A stretch of 64,000 bases of DNA from Chitinophagaceae bacterium (GTDB lineage: Bacteria > Bacteroidota > Bacteroidia > Chitinophagales > Chitinophagaceae), in NCBI GenBank assembly GCA_018335935.1, contig JAGXRG010000012.1:124001-188000 (forward strand), in the 5' to 3' direction. The position numbers and the translations under genes are program-made. Shown here piece after piece: positions 1 through 9,163 of the stretch. The notes beneath the pieces are model-generated. The model ran no database searches, had not been told where the DNA came from, and saw only the letters and a list, made by a program, of their open reading frames with translations. Position 1 is the stretch's first letter. Each line of letters starts with the position of its first letter.

Positions 1-681
1 TTGCAAAGTATCTGTTTCTATTTCACCATCTTTTAAACGAACAATACGCTTAGCGTGTTTAGCAATATCTTCTTCGTGAGTAACTAAAACTATAGTATTG
101 CCTGCAGCATGAATTTTTTCGAAAATATCCATTACTTCAACAGAAGTTTTACTATCTAAATTTCCTGTGGGCTCATCAGCTAATAATATGGCTGGATTAT
201 TTACTAATGCTCTAGCAATAGCTACACGCTGAATTTGTCCCCCACTGAGCTCATTACTTTTATGGTGACTTCTTTCTGCTAATCCAACTTTTGCTAAGGC
301 TTCTAATGCTCTTTCTGTTCTATCTTTTTTATTGATACCTGCATAAATTAAAGGTAAAGCAACATTTTCAACAGCAGTTAATCGAGGTAACAAATTGAAC
401 TGTTGAAAAACAAATCCAATTTCTTTATTTCTTACTTCAGCTAGATTATCATCGCTCATTTTGCTAACATCTTTGTTGTTTAAAATGTACTTCCCTCCTG
501 TTGGAGTATCTAAACAACCAATAATATTCATCAAGGTACTTTTACCACTACCACTTGGACCCATAAGAGCTACATATTCATTCTTTAAAATATTTAAACT
601 TAACCCTTTTAAAACTTGTACACTTTGTTTACCCATATAATAGGTTTTGTACAATTCTTCTATACTAATTATGGCACTCAT
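1..681 (-). CDS. ABC transporter ATP-binding protein (LolD/MacB-like), 3' end outside window
   Basis: Minus-strand frame reads [55 protein letters not shown]..., with Walker [10 protein letters not shown], signature [15 protein letters not shown] and Walker [13 protein letters not shown]; runs off the left edge. Confidence 0.9.
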   Translation of the reverse strand, partial: MSAIISIEELYKTYYMGKQSVQVLKGLSLNILKNEYVALMGPSGSGKSTLMNIIGCLDTPTGGKYILNNKDVSKMSDDNLAEVRNKEIGFVFQQFNLLPRLTAVENVALPLIYAGINKKDRTERALEALAKVGLAERSHHKSNELSGGQIQRVAIARALVNNPAILLADEPTGNLDSKTSVEVMDIFEKIHAAGNTIVLVTHEEDIAKHAKRIVRLKDGEIETDTLQ

Positions 682-687
682 GAATTC

Positions 688-978
688 TTATTTTTTTATA
701 ACTTTTGGAACGGTGAAAAATTGACCATCGTTACTTGGAGCGTTCATTAAGGCTTTTTCAATTGTTATATTGCCCTTAATTTCATCAGATCTTAAAACAT
801 TCACAGCATCTGTAATGTGTATTAAAGGATCAACATTTGTTGTATCAATTTTTTGTAACTGTTCAATAAAGCCAACCATTTTTTCTAAATCAACTTTTAT
901 AGCAACTTTTTCTTCTTCTGAAAATTGTAATTGTGCTAAATGAGCTAATTTTTCAATAGTTTGATTTGAAATCTCCAT
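688..978 (-). CDS. gatC: Asp-tRNA(Asn)/Glu-tRNA(Gln) amidotransferase subunit C
   Basis: 96 aa with GatC-type N-terminus (IEKLAHLAQLQFSEEEKVAIKVDLEKMVGFIEQL). Confidence 0.9.
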   Translation of the reverse strand: MEISNQTIEKLAHLAQLQFSEEEKVAIKVDLEKMVGFIEQLQKIDTTNVDPLIHITDAVNVLRSDEIKGNITIEKALMNAPSNDGQFFTVPKVIKK

Positions 979-1091
979 TGTTACAAATTTAACTGTATTA
1001 ATTATTTTCTAGGCAGAAAGTGATAATTGGTAAAATTTAAGTAATAAAACAATATGAACATTATATAGGGTAATCTATTAAAAGAAAAATC

Positions 1092-1499
1092 TTAAAAATT
1101 TCTGTTTTGTTTAACCCAATCAGTAATATGTGTAGCAATTTCAGTTGTTGCTGTACCTGGTGCAAACAATTTTCCCACACCCATCTCGTTTAATAACTTC
1201 ATATCATCTTCAGGAATAATTCCTCCTCCTGTAAGTAAAACATCATCCATATTTTTTTCCTTCATTAATTTAATAATTTTAGGAAAAACAGTCATATGAG
1301 CTCCACTTAAAATACTAATTCCAATAGCATCAACATCTTCTTGTAAAGCAGCATTTACCACCATTTCTGGCGTTTGACGCAACCCAGTATAAATAACTTC
1401 CATGCCATGATCTCTTAATGCAGTAGCAATTACCTTAGCACCTCTATCGTGACCATCTAAACCCACTTTTGCTACCAAAACTCTTATTGGACGATTCAT
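1092..1499 (-). CDS. Stand-alone cobalamin (B12)-binding domain protein, methylmalonyl-CoA mutase small-domain-like
   Basis: [38 protein letters not shown]: DxHxxG-type B12-binding motif. Confidence 0.88.
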   Translation of the reverse strand: MNRPIRVLVAKVGLDGHDRGAKVIATALRDHGMEVIYTGLRQTPEMVVNAALQEDVDAIGISILSGAHMTVFPKIIKLMKEKNMDDVLLTGGGIIPEDDMKLLNEMGVGKLFAPGTATTEIATHITDWVKQNRNF

Positions 1500-1578
1500 A
1501 AAATGTTTTAATTAAAACAAAAATAAAGAATGAAATTTGTTTATTCATTTTAATATTATGCTTTATTAAACTTGCATT

Positions 1579-2799
1579 ATGAAAAATAAAATCTTTAAAG
1601 GGGTTTCAAGTACAGCTTTACATGCAAATCATCATACTAATTCAGAAGATGCTCATTTAGTACCAATTTATGCAACTTCTACTTTTACTTATGGATCAAC
1701 TGAAGAAGGCATGGAAAGATTTTTGGGTAAGGAAAAAGACAAAATATACTCTCGTTGGGCTAACCCTACCTGCAAAGCTGTTGAAACAACCATTGCTGCT
1801 CTTGAAGCATTTGGTTTAAGCAATGAAAATAATGAGCCACTAGAATTGAAAGCTTTATTGCATAGTAGTGGACAAGCAGCAATGACTACATTATTCTTGA
1901 GTAATCTTAAGGCAGGAGATGCTATATTAACCCATTATTCCTTATATGGAGGAACATACGAATTGTTCAATAAAGTTTTACCAGATACTGGAATTGAGGT
2001 AATAATTGTTGACATGAGGTTATTGAGTGAAGTGGAAAAAGCAATTTCTACAAGTGAAAATATTAAAATGATTCACCTTGAAACTCCTGCTAATCCTACC
2101 ATTCAATGTGTAGACATAGAAGCCATTACTCAACTTGCAAAAGCAAAAAATATTTTAGTTTCTTGCGATAACACTTTTGCTACGCCTTATTTACAGCAAC
2201 CTTTTAAGTATGGAGTAGACTTTGTATTTCATTCAACTACTAAATTTTTAAATGGTCATGGTACAGCTATAGGAGGTGTTTTATTAGGAAAAGATATAGA
2301 ACTAATGAAAACCAAAGTTTGGAAATGGTTTGTTTTATTAGGTGGCAATAGTAATCCTTTTGATGCTTTTCTATTATTGAATGGCATGAAGACATTAGAA
2401 TTAAGAATGCAGCGTCATTGCATTAATGCAAAACATCTGGCTCAATTTTTACAGCAACATCCATTAATAGAAAAAGTAAATTATACAGGCTTAACCTCTC
2501 ACCCAGATCATCAAATTGCTAGTAAACAAATGAAAGATCATGCTCCTGTTTTAAGCTTTGAATTAAAAGGTGGATTACAAGCTGGCATACATTTTCAAAA
2601 TAAATTACAAATGTGTACAAGGGCAGTTTCTTTAGGTACTGTAGATACATTAATTTCTCATCCTGCAAGCACAACACATGTTTCAGTGCCAAAAGAAGAA
2701 CGATTAAAATTTGGCATTACTGATGGATTGATAAGATTAAGTGTTGGAATAGAAAATATTGAAGACATTATAGAAGATATTGAACAAGCATTAAGTTAG
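1579..2799 (+). CDS. Cys/Met metabolism PLP-dependent enzyme (cystathionine gamma-synthase / methionine gamma-lyase family)
   Basis: YSRWANPTCKAVE and FHSTTKFLNGHG PLP-lysine motif; full-length 406 aa. Confidence 0.9.
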   Translation: MKNKIFKGVSSTALHANHHTNSEDAHLVPIYATSTFTYGSTEEGMERFLGKEKDKIYSRWANPTCKAVETTIAALEAFGLSNENNEPLELKALLHSSGQAAMTTLFLSNLKAGDAILTHYSLYGGTYELFNKVLPDTGIEVIIVDMRLLSEVEKAISTSENIKMIHLETPANPTIQCVDIEAITQLAKAKNILVSCDNTFATPYLQQPFKYGVDFVFHSTTKFLNGHGTAIGGVLLGKDIELMKTKVWKWFVLLGGNSNPFDAFLLLNGMKTLELRMQRHCINAKHLAQFLQQHPLIEKVNYTGLTSHPDHQIASKQMKDHAPVLSFELKGGLQAGIHFQNKLQMCTRAVSLGTVDTLISHPASTTHVSVPKEERLKFGITDGLIRLSVGIENIEDIIEDIEQALS

Positions 2800-3779
2800 T
2801 ATCCATTTAAAATCTCTTGAATACTTTGTTCTAAAATTTGATTTTTATGCTCATTGAAAAGAATTTCTTTTTCTTTTGGAACCCTCATCACATATGATTT
2901 TCCTGAGGCAAGTTCTTTATCTAAATTATAATTAATGATTCTAAACTCTTGCAAATTCATTTTAATGAAGTTGCAAATAACACTAGACTTATATCTGCCA
3001 TAAATTTCAATTTTAACTAAACCTGCTAATGTTGAAGAATCTATAGTAAAGGTTTCTGAAGACATGGGTTGTTGATTTTGGTTTTCAGCAGCAGTTTGTG
3101 TGGTTATGCTTCCATCGCCTTCAAATAAATAATGTGTAGCAATAAATTTTTTAACATGAGTTCTAGTTTCTTCGGCTAAGTGATATTGAAGATTCCAAAA
3201 ATCTTTACTGCCACTTTTTCTAATAGCACCTTTTACTCTTCCTGCTCCACCATTATAAGCAGCTACTACTAAAAGCCAATCTCCAAATTCTTTATATAAT
3301 TCCTTCATGAGTTTACATGCTACATGAGTACTTTTAATATAATCTGTTCTTTCATCTACTTTTCCACGAATTTTTAATCCAAATCTTTGGGCTTCATAAC
3401 TCATCAATTGCCATGGACCAACGGCACCTGCCCAACTTACTAAATTACTTCTTAAGTGACTCTCAACTACACTTAAATACTTCATCTCAACAGGAATATT
3501 ATATTCCTTTAAAATACCATCATATAAATTAAAATACCCTTTTCCCCATTGCCTCATTTTTTCTAATTCTCTACTATTCTTCTTGATATAATCATCAACA
3601 AAAGCAATGGCCCTTGGATTTAATTTGAATTCATAATCATTATCTACAACTGATTTATTATTGCTAGAATTAACAACAAGATTACTATCTGTTGCCATAC
3701 TATTGCCCTTCTGAGCAAAAGCATTGACTTCAACATAAATTGAGAAGATAAATAATAATAAATATCGCAGATGTTGCAT
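2796..3779 (-). CDS. Lytic transglycosylase (MltD-like SLT domain)
   Basis: Signal peptide; YLSVVESHLRSNLVSWAGAVGPWQLM and AAYNGGAGRV SLT motifs. Confidence 0.88.
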   Translation of the reverse strand: MQHLRYLLLFIFSIYVEVNAFAQKGNSMATDSNLVVNSSNNKSVVDNDYEFKLNPRAIAFVDDYIKKNSRELEKMRQWGKGYFNLYDGILKEYNIPVEMKYLSVVESHLRSNLVSWAGAVGPWQLMSYEAQRFGLKIRGKVDERTDYIKSTHVACKLMKELYKEFGDWLLVVAAYNGGAGRVKGAIRKSGSKDFWNLQYHLAEETRTHVKKFIATHYLFEGDGSITTQTAAENQNQQPMSSETFTIDSSTLAGLVKIEIYGRYKSSVICNFIKMNLQEFRIINYNLDKELASGKSYVMRVPKEKEILFNEHKNQILEQSIQEILNGY

Positions 3780-3809
3780 TAAAGTGTAAGTTTAATAACT
3801 AAGGCAAAC

Positions 3810-4604
3810 TTACTCTTTATCTAGCTCTTTTTTTACAATTGCCCAATCTTGGTCTGCAGACTTGGTGAAATTTTTCTTTTTTGAAACTCTAATTCTTGCC
3901 ATAATATCCTTAGCTCTTTCTTCAGATTCTGGATGTGTAGAAATCCAGTAAATAGCTTTAGGCATATCTTTTTCAGTTGTGGCCATTCTAAATAAAAATT
4001 GAGCTAATCCTTCTGGATTTATTTCTGCATTCATTAAATAATCAACACCAGTAATATCGGCTTCAGTCTCTAATTTTCTATCGTATGCACTTGAAGTTAA
4101 TAAGTGTAAAATTTCACTAACAGTTCCACTATTGCCAGAAGTTAAACTAATAATAGCTCCCATACCAATTTCTTTAATTAGTTTTTTCATGACATGGTTT
4201 TTTTGCATATGTGCCAATTCATGTGCAATAACACCAGCCACTTCATCTGCATTATCACAATCCTGTAATAAACCAGTATATATAGCTAAATGATTACCAG
4301 GTAATGCAAAAGCATTTACTTCATCTTTTTGAATAATGTGAATTTTAATGGTTGAAGAATCAATGTCATTAGCAGTACAAATTTTATTAACTATACTATC
4401 AATGGCATTAATAACCACATAATTAGTTTCTTCGGTAATTGTTGCACTGTAAGATTTCCAAATTAAATCGCCCAACTTATCTTCAGTTGATTTAGTAAGT
4501 TTATCAACCTTAAATAGTTTCATCCAATTAATTTGCTTGCTCAGTGTAAACACAGCAAAAAAAACGGCAATTAATACAGCAATTTGAAGAATTAATTTTT
4601 TCAT
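3810..4604 (-). CDS. M48 family metalloprotease
   Basis: HELAHMQKNH zinc motif; ETEADITGVDYL. Confidence 0.9.
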   Translation of the reverse strand: MKKLILQIAVLIAVFFAVFTLSKQINWMKLFKVDKLTKSTEDKLGDLIWKSYSATITEETNYVVINAIDSIVNKICTANDIDSSTIKIHIIQKDEVNAFALPGNHLAIYTGLLQDCDNADEVAGVIAHELAHMQKNHVMKKLIKEIGMGAIISLTSGNSGTVSEILHLLTSSAYDRKLETEADITGVDYLMNAEINPEGLAQFLFRMATTEKDMPKAIYWISTHPESEERAKDIMARIRVSKKKNFTKSADQDWAIVKKELDKE

Positions 4605-5029
4605 AATTTAGGCTTACAAATAATTTGTGTTATGTCTCCATAAAACCACCATGAAACATGATGACCTTTTCTGACTTGAATGGCTGAATATATTGTTGCA
4701 ATTAACTCAATTATATTAAATAAGAATACTGAAATAATATATGCAAGATATTTATTAGAAATAGTTTCGGGCCCAAATAAAATAGAAACTGTCCACCAAA
4801 ATCCAAAACTGTTCATAAACAATAAAGAAAGTTGAGAAAGTAATGCTTGTATACAGTGCCAACGAACAAAGTAAGTACCTCTTCTATTTCCTACATAAAA
4901 GAAAAATGTAGCAACCAAATTAATTATAGGTAAGGGCATCCCAGCTATTAAAGCAACTAAAGACATTAAATAACTGTTAGATGCTTTTTCTAATTCATGC
5001 TCACTTGGAGTATAGCTAAATGTGTTCAT
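4601..5029 (-). CDS. DUF4870/Tic20-like multi-pass membrane protein
   Basis: 142 aa, FVRWHCIQALLSQL and several TM segments. Confidence 0.55.
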   Translation of the reverse strand: MNTFSYTPSEHELEKASNSYLMSLVALIAGMPLPIINLVATFFFYVGNRRGTYFVRWHCIQALLSQLSLLFMNSFGFWWTVSILFGPETISNKYLAYIISVFLFNIIELIATIYSAIQVRKGHHVSWWFYGDITQIICKPKL

Positions 5030-5034
5030 GAGCT

Positions 5035-5448
5035 TTATAAGTGTTTAAAAATATTCCAAACCCAATTGATAAATATTAAAGTAAAGAAAGGAATGACAAA
5101 TTTTTTATTACTGAACAAAATATTGAACTTATTTGCAAAAAATTGAATTGTACCTTTTTTCATACACCAATCAAGGACTAATAAAATTGGTACGATCATT
5201 AAAAATAATAGCACAACAATTCCCAATGGATTCATGGATAAAGAAGCTATAACTTTTCCTTGAAGTAATAAAAAAATTGCCCTAGTAATACCACAAGATG
5301 GACAAGGCAAATGTGTAATGTTTTTAAACAAGCAAACTGTATGGCTTGAAGTTTGTTCCCAAAGAAAATAGTTAATTAAAAGCCATACATATCCTGCCAT
5401 GCATGATAACAGTAACAGAATATGTATGTTCTTTTTAATACTATTCAT
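5035..5448 (-). CDS. DUF2752 membrane protein
   Basis: CLFKNITHLPCPSCGITRAIFLLLQGK motif typical of DUF2752. Confidence 0.8.
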   Translation of the reverse strand: MNSIKKNIHILLLLSCMAGYVWLLINYFLWEQTSSHTVCLFKNITHLPCPSCGITRAIFLLLQGKVIASLSMNPLGIVVLLFLMIVPILLVLDWCMKKGTIQFFANKFNILFSNKKFVIPFFTLIFINWVWNIFKHL

Positions 5449-5786
5449 TAATACACATATTGTTTTAGTTTAGCTAAATTCTTTTCTCTGGTAGCTCCTT
5501 GAATCATAAACCAATCTACAATTGCCCAAATGCCCAGACCTCCACAAGTTAAAAGTTTACCAATCCCTAAACCAGTGTCACCAATTAAAAAACGATCAAT
5601 TCCTAAAGACCCTGCTAATAACGAAACTATTAACATAGTGGTAGGGTCTTTAAACTGTAAAGTTTGAATAACGCCCCATTTTGAGTCATCTTCTTGTAAA
5701 AGAACTTCCCTAATTTTTACAACATCATGAGCTTCGAAAAACTTAGAATTTGACATAATGAACATGTCCACTTTTTGTGCTTCCAT
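5448..5786 (-). CDS. TM2 domain-containing protein
   Basis: LLAGSLGIDRFLIGDTGLGIGKLLTCGGLGIWAIVDWFMI TM2 motif. Confidence 0.85.
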   Translation of the reverse strand: MEAQKVDMFIMSNSKFFEAHDVVKIREVLLQEDDSKWGVIQTLQFKDPTTMLIVSLLAGSLGIDRFLIGDTGLGIGKLLTCGGLGIWAIVDWFMIQGATREKNLAKLKQYVY

Positions 5787-5897
5787 AACAGTAGTTTTGG
5801 TTGATTTACTAAATTAATTTTAAAAAAATAAAAAACCAATGTTAGTGAAATATTTAATTAGTTCAAAATATTTGTAAAAAATTACTAATGTAAAGCA

Positions 5898-7328
5898 CTA
5901 AATATCATTATCTAATAAATAATTAGAAAAGCTAAGTAAATCAATTTCATGATGATGTGTTGCCATCATTTGCAAACCAAATGGCATTTGGTTACTGTGT
6001 TTAAATAGAGGAATTGAAATAGCAGGAACACCAACCAAATTTGCTAAAACAGTGTATAGATCTGCTAAATACATTTCAGTAGCATCGTTCTTTTTTTCAC
6101 CAATTTTGAATGCTGTTGAAGGAACAGTTGGAGATATAATAAATTGATAGTTTGAGAATATTTCTTGAACCGATTGAGAAAGCATTTGCCTCACTTGTTG
6201 AGCCTTGGTGTAGTAAGCATCAAAATAACCCTCACTTAAAACAAAAGTGCCCAACATAATTCTTCTATGCACTTCTTTTCCAAAACCTTCACTACGAGTT
6301 TTTTTATACATTTCTTGTAGTGAGCCAAATTCGCCTGATGCTCTATAGCCAAACTTTACTCCATCATAACGAGAAAGATTACTACTTGCTTCAGCAGTTG
6401 TTAAAACATAGTATGTAGGAATGGTTTGGTCTAATAATTCAAAATCAATAGCATCAATTGTATGACCATCAGCTTGTAATTTTTTGATGAATGATTTGAT
6501 GGCCGATGCAATTTCCTGATCTAATGATTGATGTTCTAGAGCTTGTTTAAAGTAAGCAATTTTATATTTTTGGGTAGATGATAATGCCTTAGAATAAGCA
6601 GGAATTTCTTGATTTGCTGCAGTACTATCAAAATCATCTGCACCAGCAATTACTTCTAATACTAAACTTACATCATGAATATTTTTTGCAAAAATGCCTA
6701 TTTGATCAAATGATGAAGCATAAGCAATTAAACCATATCTAGAAATTTTTCCATAAGTTGGTTTAAACCCTACAATGCCACAAAAATCTGCAGGCTGTCG
6801 AACACTTCCTCCAGTATCACTTCCTAAACTCACCATGCTCATGTTCATTTGCACAGCAACTGCACTTCCTCCAGAAGATCCTCCAGGTACTAATGATTCA
6901 TCAAAACCATTTTTTGTTACTCCATAAAATGAGTTTTCACTACTGCTGCCCATAGCAAACTCATCGCAATTGTTTCTTCCTATAATAATTGCACCTTCTT
7001 GTTGTAATCTTTCAACTGCAGTAGCATTATATAAAGAAGTAAAATTGTTGAGCATTTTTGAGGCCGCAGAAACTTTATGATCCTTATAGCAAATTACATC
7101 TTTAATAGAAACTACAACACCATGAAGTTTGCCTAGTGGCTTACCATTCTGTTGTAATTGATCTAAAAAATTGGCACGTTCAATAGCATCATCAAACACT
7201 TCTACAAATGCGTTCAAGTGTTTATTTTGATGTATTTGCTGAAGATAAAAGTTTACGGCAGACAAGCAATTGGTTTGCCTGTTTTGCAAAGCCAAATGAT
7301 AGTCTTTGATAGATGAAAAAGGATACAA
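5898..7328 (-). CDS. gatA: Asp-tRNA(Asn)/Glu-tRNA(Gln) amidotransferase subunit A
   Basis: Amidase signature GGSSGGSAVAVQMNMSMVSLGSDTGGSVRQPA; TTG start with an in-frame stop just upstream. Confidence 0.93.
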   Translation of the reverse strand: MYPFSSIKDYHLALQNRQTNCLSAVNFYLQQIHQNKHLNAFVEVFDDAIERANFLDQLQQNGKPLGKLHGVVVSIKDVICYKDHKVSAASKMLNNFTSLYNATAVERLQQEGAIIIGRNNCDEFAMGSSSENSFYGVTKNGFDESLVPGGSSGGSAVAVQMNMSMVSLGSDTGGSVRQPADFCGIVGFKPTYGKISRYGLIAYASSFDQIGIFAKNIHDVSLVLEVIAGADDFDSTAANQEIPAYSKALSSTQKYKIAYFKQALEHQSLDQEIASAIKSFIKKLQADGHTIDAIDFELLDQTIPTYYVLTTAEASSNLSRYDGVKFGYRASGEFGSLQEMYKKTRSEGFGKEVHRRIMLGTFVLSEGYFDAYYTKAQQVRQMLSQSVQEIFSNYQFIISPTVPSTAFKIGEKKNDATEMYLADLYTVLANLVGVPAISIPLFKHSNQMPFGLQMMATHHHEIDLLSFSNYLLDNDI

Positions 7329-7358
7329 AGGCTATTGAATATGTATGTTAAAGAGGAA

Positions 7359-7553
7359 TTATTTAGATTCGGGTTTTTCTTCTTTTTCGTTAATACCTTT
7401 CTCTATTTCGTTTCTAACATTATTTTTTGCATCGTTAAACTCACGAATTCCTTTTCCTAAACCACGCATTAATTCAGGGATTTTTTTACCACCAAATAAT
7501 AAAAGCACTACTAAAAGAATCATGATAATTTCTGGCATTCCTAAACTTCCCAT
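7359..7553 (-). CDS. tatA: Sec-independent translocase TatA/TatE family
   Basis: [34 protein letters not shown]. Confidence 0.93.
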   Translation of the reverse strand: MGSLGMPEIIMILLVVLLLFGGKKIPELMRGLGKGIREFNDAKNNVRNEIEKGINEKEEKPESK

Positions 7554-7611
7554 AATAATAAATTTAAAGTGTAAAAGTAAACTAATTTAATAATGTACTG
7601 ATAAATTAAAA

Positions 7612-7647
7612 TAAAAAAGCGGAAGTTTAACAAAGTAAACTTCCGCT
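7612..7647 (-). terminator. Intrinsic terminator of rplS
   Basis: Inverted repeat gcggaagttta/taaacttccgc followed on the minus strand by a T-run, just after the rplS stop. Confidence 0.88.
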
Positions 7648-7667
7648 GTATAAAATTTTGAATAATA

Positions 7668-8021
7668 CTATTTAACTCTTTTTTCTTTAATACGAGCACT
7701 TTTACCACTTCTTTCACGTAAGTAAAACAATTTAGCTCTACGAACTTTACCTACTTTGTGTAATAAAATGCTATCAATGTTTGGAGACATATAAGGAAAT
7801 AATCTTTCTACTCCAACGCCATCAGAAATTTTACGAACTGTAAAAGTTGCAGTAGCTCCAACACCTTGAGTTTTTAAAACATCTCCTCTAAAACTTTGGA
7901 TACGTTCTTTTCCGCCCTCAACAATTTTATAGTTAACAGTAATATTATCTCCTGCTTTAAATTTAGGATATTCTTTTTTTGCTGTAAGTTGATCGTGTAC
8001 AAATTTTACTGCAGTGTTCAT
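7668..8021 (-). CDS. rplS: 50S ribosomal protein L19
   Basis: VNYKIVEGGKERIQSFRGDVLKTQG...GKVRRAKLFYLRERSGKSARIKEK; true start is the internal Met (MNTAVKFVHDQL), since the promoter lies inside the longer ORF. Confidence 0.95.
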   Translation of the reverse strand: MNTAVKFVHDQLTAKKEYPKFKAGDNITVNYKIVEGGKERIQSFRGDVLKTQGVGATATFTVRKISDGVGVERLFPYMSPNIDSILLHKVGKVRRAKLFYLRERSGKSARIKEKRVK

Positions 8022-8054
8022 AACAAATATTTTAAATCCGATTTTTTCGGACGG

Positions 8055-8085
8055 CAAAAGTAGGGTTTTACTGATAAATAACAAA
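8055..8085 (-). promoter_or_regulatory. Bacteroidota-type promoter of rplS (TTTG-N19-TACTTTTG)
   Basis: Minus strand: TTTG (8085-8082), 19-nt spacer, TACTTTTG (8062-8055), followed by CCGTCCGAAAAAA. Confidence 0.8.
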
Positions 8086-8104
8086 TAAAAATCAAATATT
8101 ATTT

Positions 8105-8482
8105 CTAATTTATGGCAATCATGCTAATTTCAATATTCACGCCTTTAGGTAAGCCTTTTACCGCAAAAGTTTCTCTTGCAGGATATTCTTTCTCAAAATA
8201 AGATCCATAAACCTCATTTACAGTAGAAAACAAACTCATATCACTCAATAAAATGGTAGTCTTAACCACATGTTCAAAACCTAATTTAGCCTCAGTTAAT
8301 ATTGCTTGCAAATTTTTCATTACTTGATGGGCTTCTGATTGAGTATTACTCATTTCTAACTCACCTGTTTCAGGCACTATGGCAATTTGTCCACTAATAA
8401 ATAACATTCCATTTTGTAAGATGGCTTGATTATAAGGGCCTATTGGTGCAGGTGCTTTTGAAGTATTGATAATTGTTTTCAT
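8105..8482 (-). CDS. ridA: RidA family reactive intermediate/imine deaminase
   Basis: MKTIINTSKAPAPIGPYNQAILQNGMLFISGQIA...GVNIEISMIA. Confidence 0.93.
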   Translation of the reverse strand: MKTIINTSKAPAPIGPYNQAILQNGMLFISGQIAIVPETGELEMSNTQSEAHQVMKNLQAILTEAKLGFEHVVKTTILLSDMSLFSTVNEVYGSYFEKEYPARETFAVKGLPKGVNIEISMIAIN

Positions 8483-8552
8483 TTTTCTAATTTTTACAAA
8501 TAACTGAAATTACTTTTATAACTGAACTTACATTTGCATTTTTATTATCATC

Positions 8553-9161
8553 ATGCATATTCAAATTAGAGCTTCAGAAGAACAAAAAGCCGTTTTATTA
8601 GAAAAAAATTTAAATGCTGACTTTAAAATTTCTTGGTATAACAATGAAATTATAGAAGCTGATGCTTATATAGATTTACTTTTTGAACTTGAAAACCCTG
8701 CTTTTGTAGAAGTTAATGAAAAACCAATTATTGTTCATGCATTATTAAAAACTGGAAATCAGCTTCCAAATAAATATGCTAGAATTAATGCTTGGAATGG
8801 ATTTTTAGAAAAAGATAAGATTGAACTTGCTACTATTCACCAAGATTTAAAATTACAACTTGAAACTATTTTAAAAGGATTAGGATTCGAAGTGGTTTTT
8901 GTACCAGATATTATTGGATTAGTTGCTCCTAGAGCTATTAGTATGATAATCAATGAAGCTTATTTTGGTTTAGAAGATGAAATAAGTTCTAAAAAAGATA
9001 TTGATACTGCTATGAAGCTAGGCACCAATTACCCTTTTGGCCCCTTTGAATGGGCTGAAAAAATTGGTTTATCGAATATTGCCAATTTATTAATAGAACT
9101 TGCAAAAACAGATACCAGATACACCCCTTCAACTTTACTACTTAAAGAAGCAAAACTTTAA
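8553..9161 (+). CDS. 3-hydroxyacyl-CoA dehydrogenase C-terminal-domain protein lacking a recognisable NAD-binding GxGxxG
   Basis: GLVAPRAISMIINEAYFGLEDEISSKKDIDTAMKLGTNYPFGPFEWAEKIGL matches HCDH C-terminal domain; N-terminal 90 aa lacks Rossmann motif. Confidence 0.8.
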   Translation: MHIQIRASEEQKAVLLEKNLNADFKISWYNNEIIEADAYIDLLFELENPAFVEVNEKPIIVHALLKTGNQLPNKYARINAWNGFLEKDKIELATIHQDLKLQLETILKGLGFEVVFVPDIIGLVAPRAISMIINEAYFGLEDEISSKKDIDTAMKLGTNYPFGPFEWAEKIGLSNIANLLIELAKTDTRYTPSTLLLKEAKL

Positions 9162-9163
9162 AA

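Noticed and set aside
688-7328. gatC and gatA being about 5 kb apart as an anomaly
   Set aside because: Dispersed gat genes are common outside classical gatCAB operons.
7345-7590. 81-aa plus-strand ORF antisense to tatA
   Set aside because: Overlaps a confidently identified TatA ORF; composition is that of a reverse complement.
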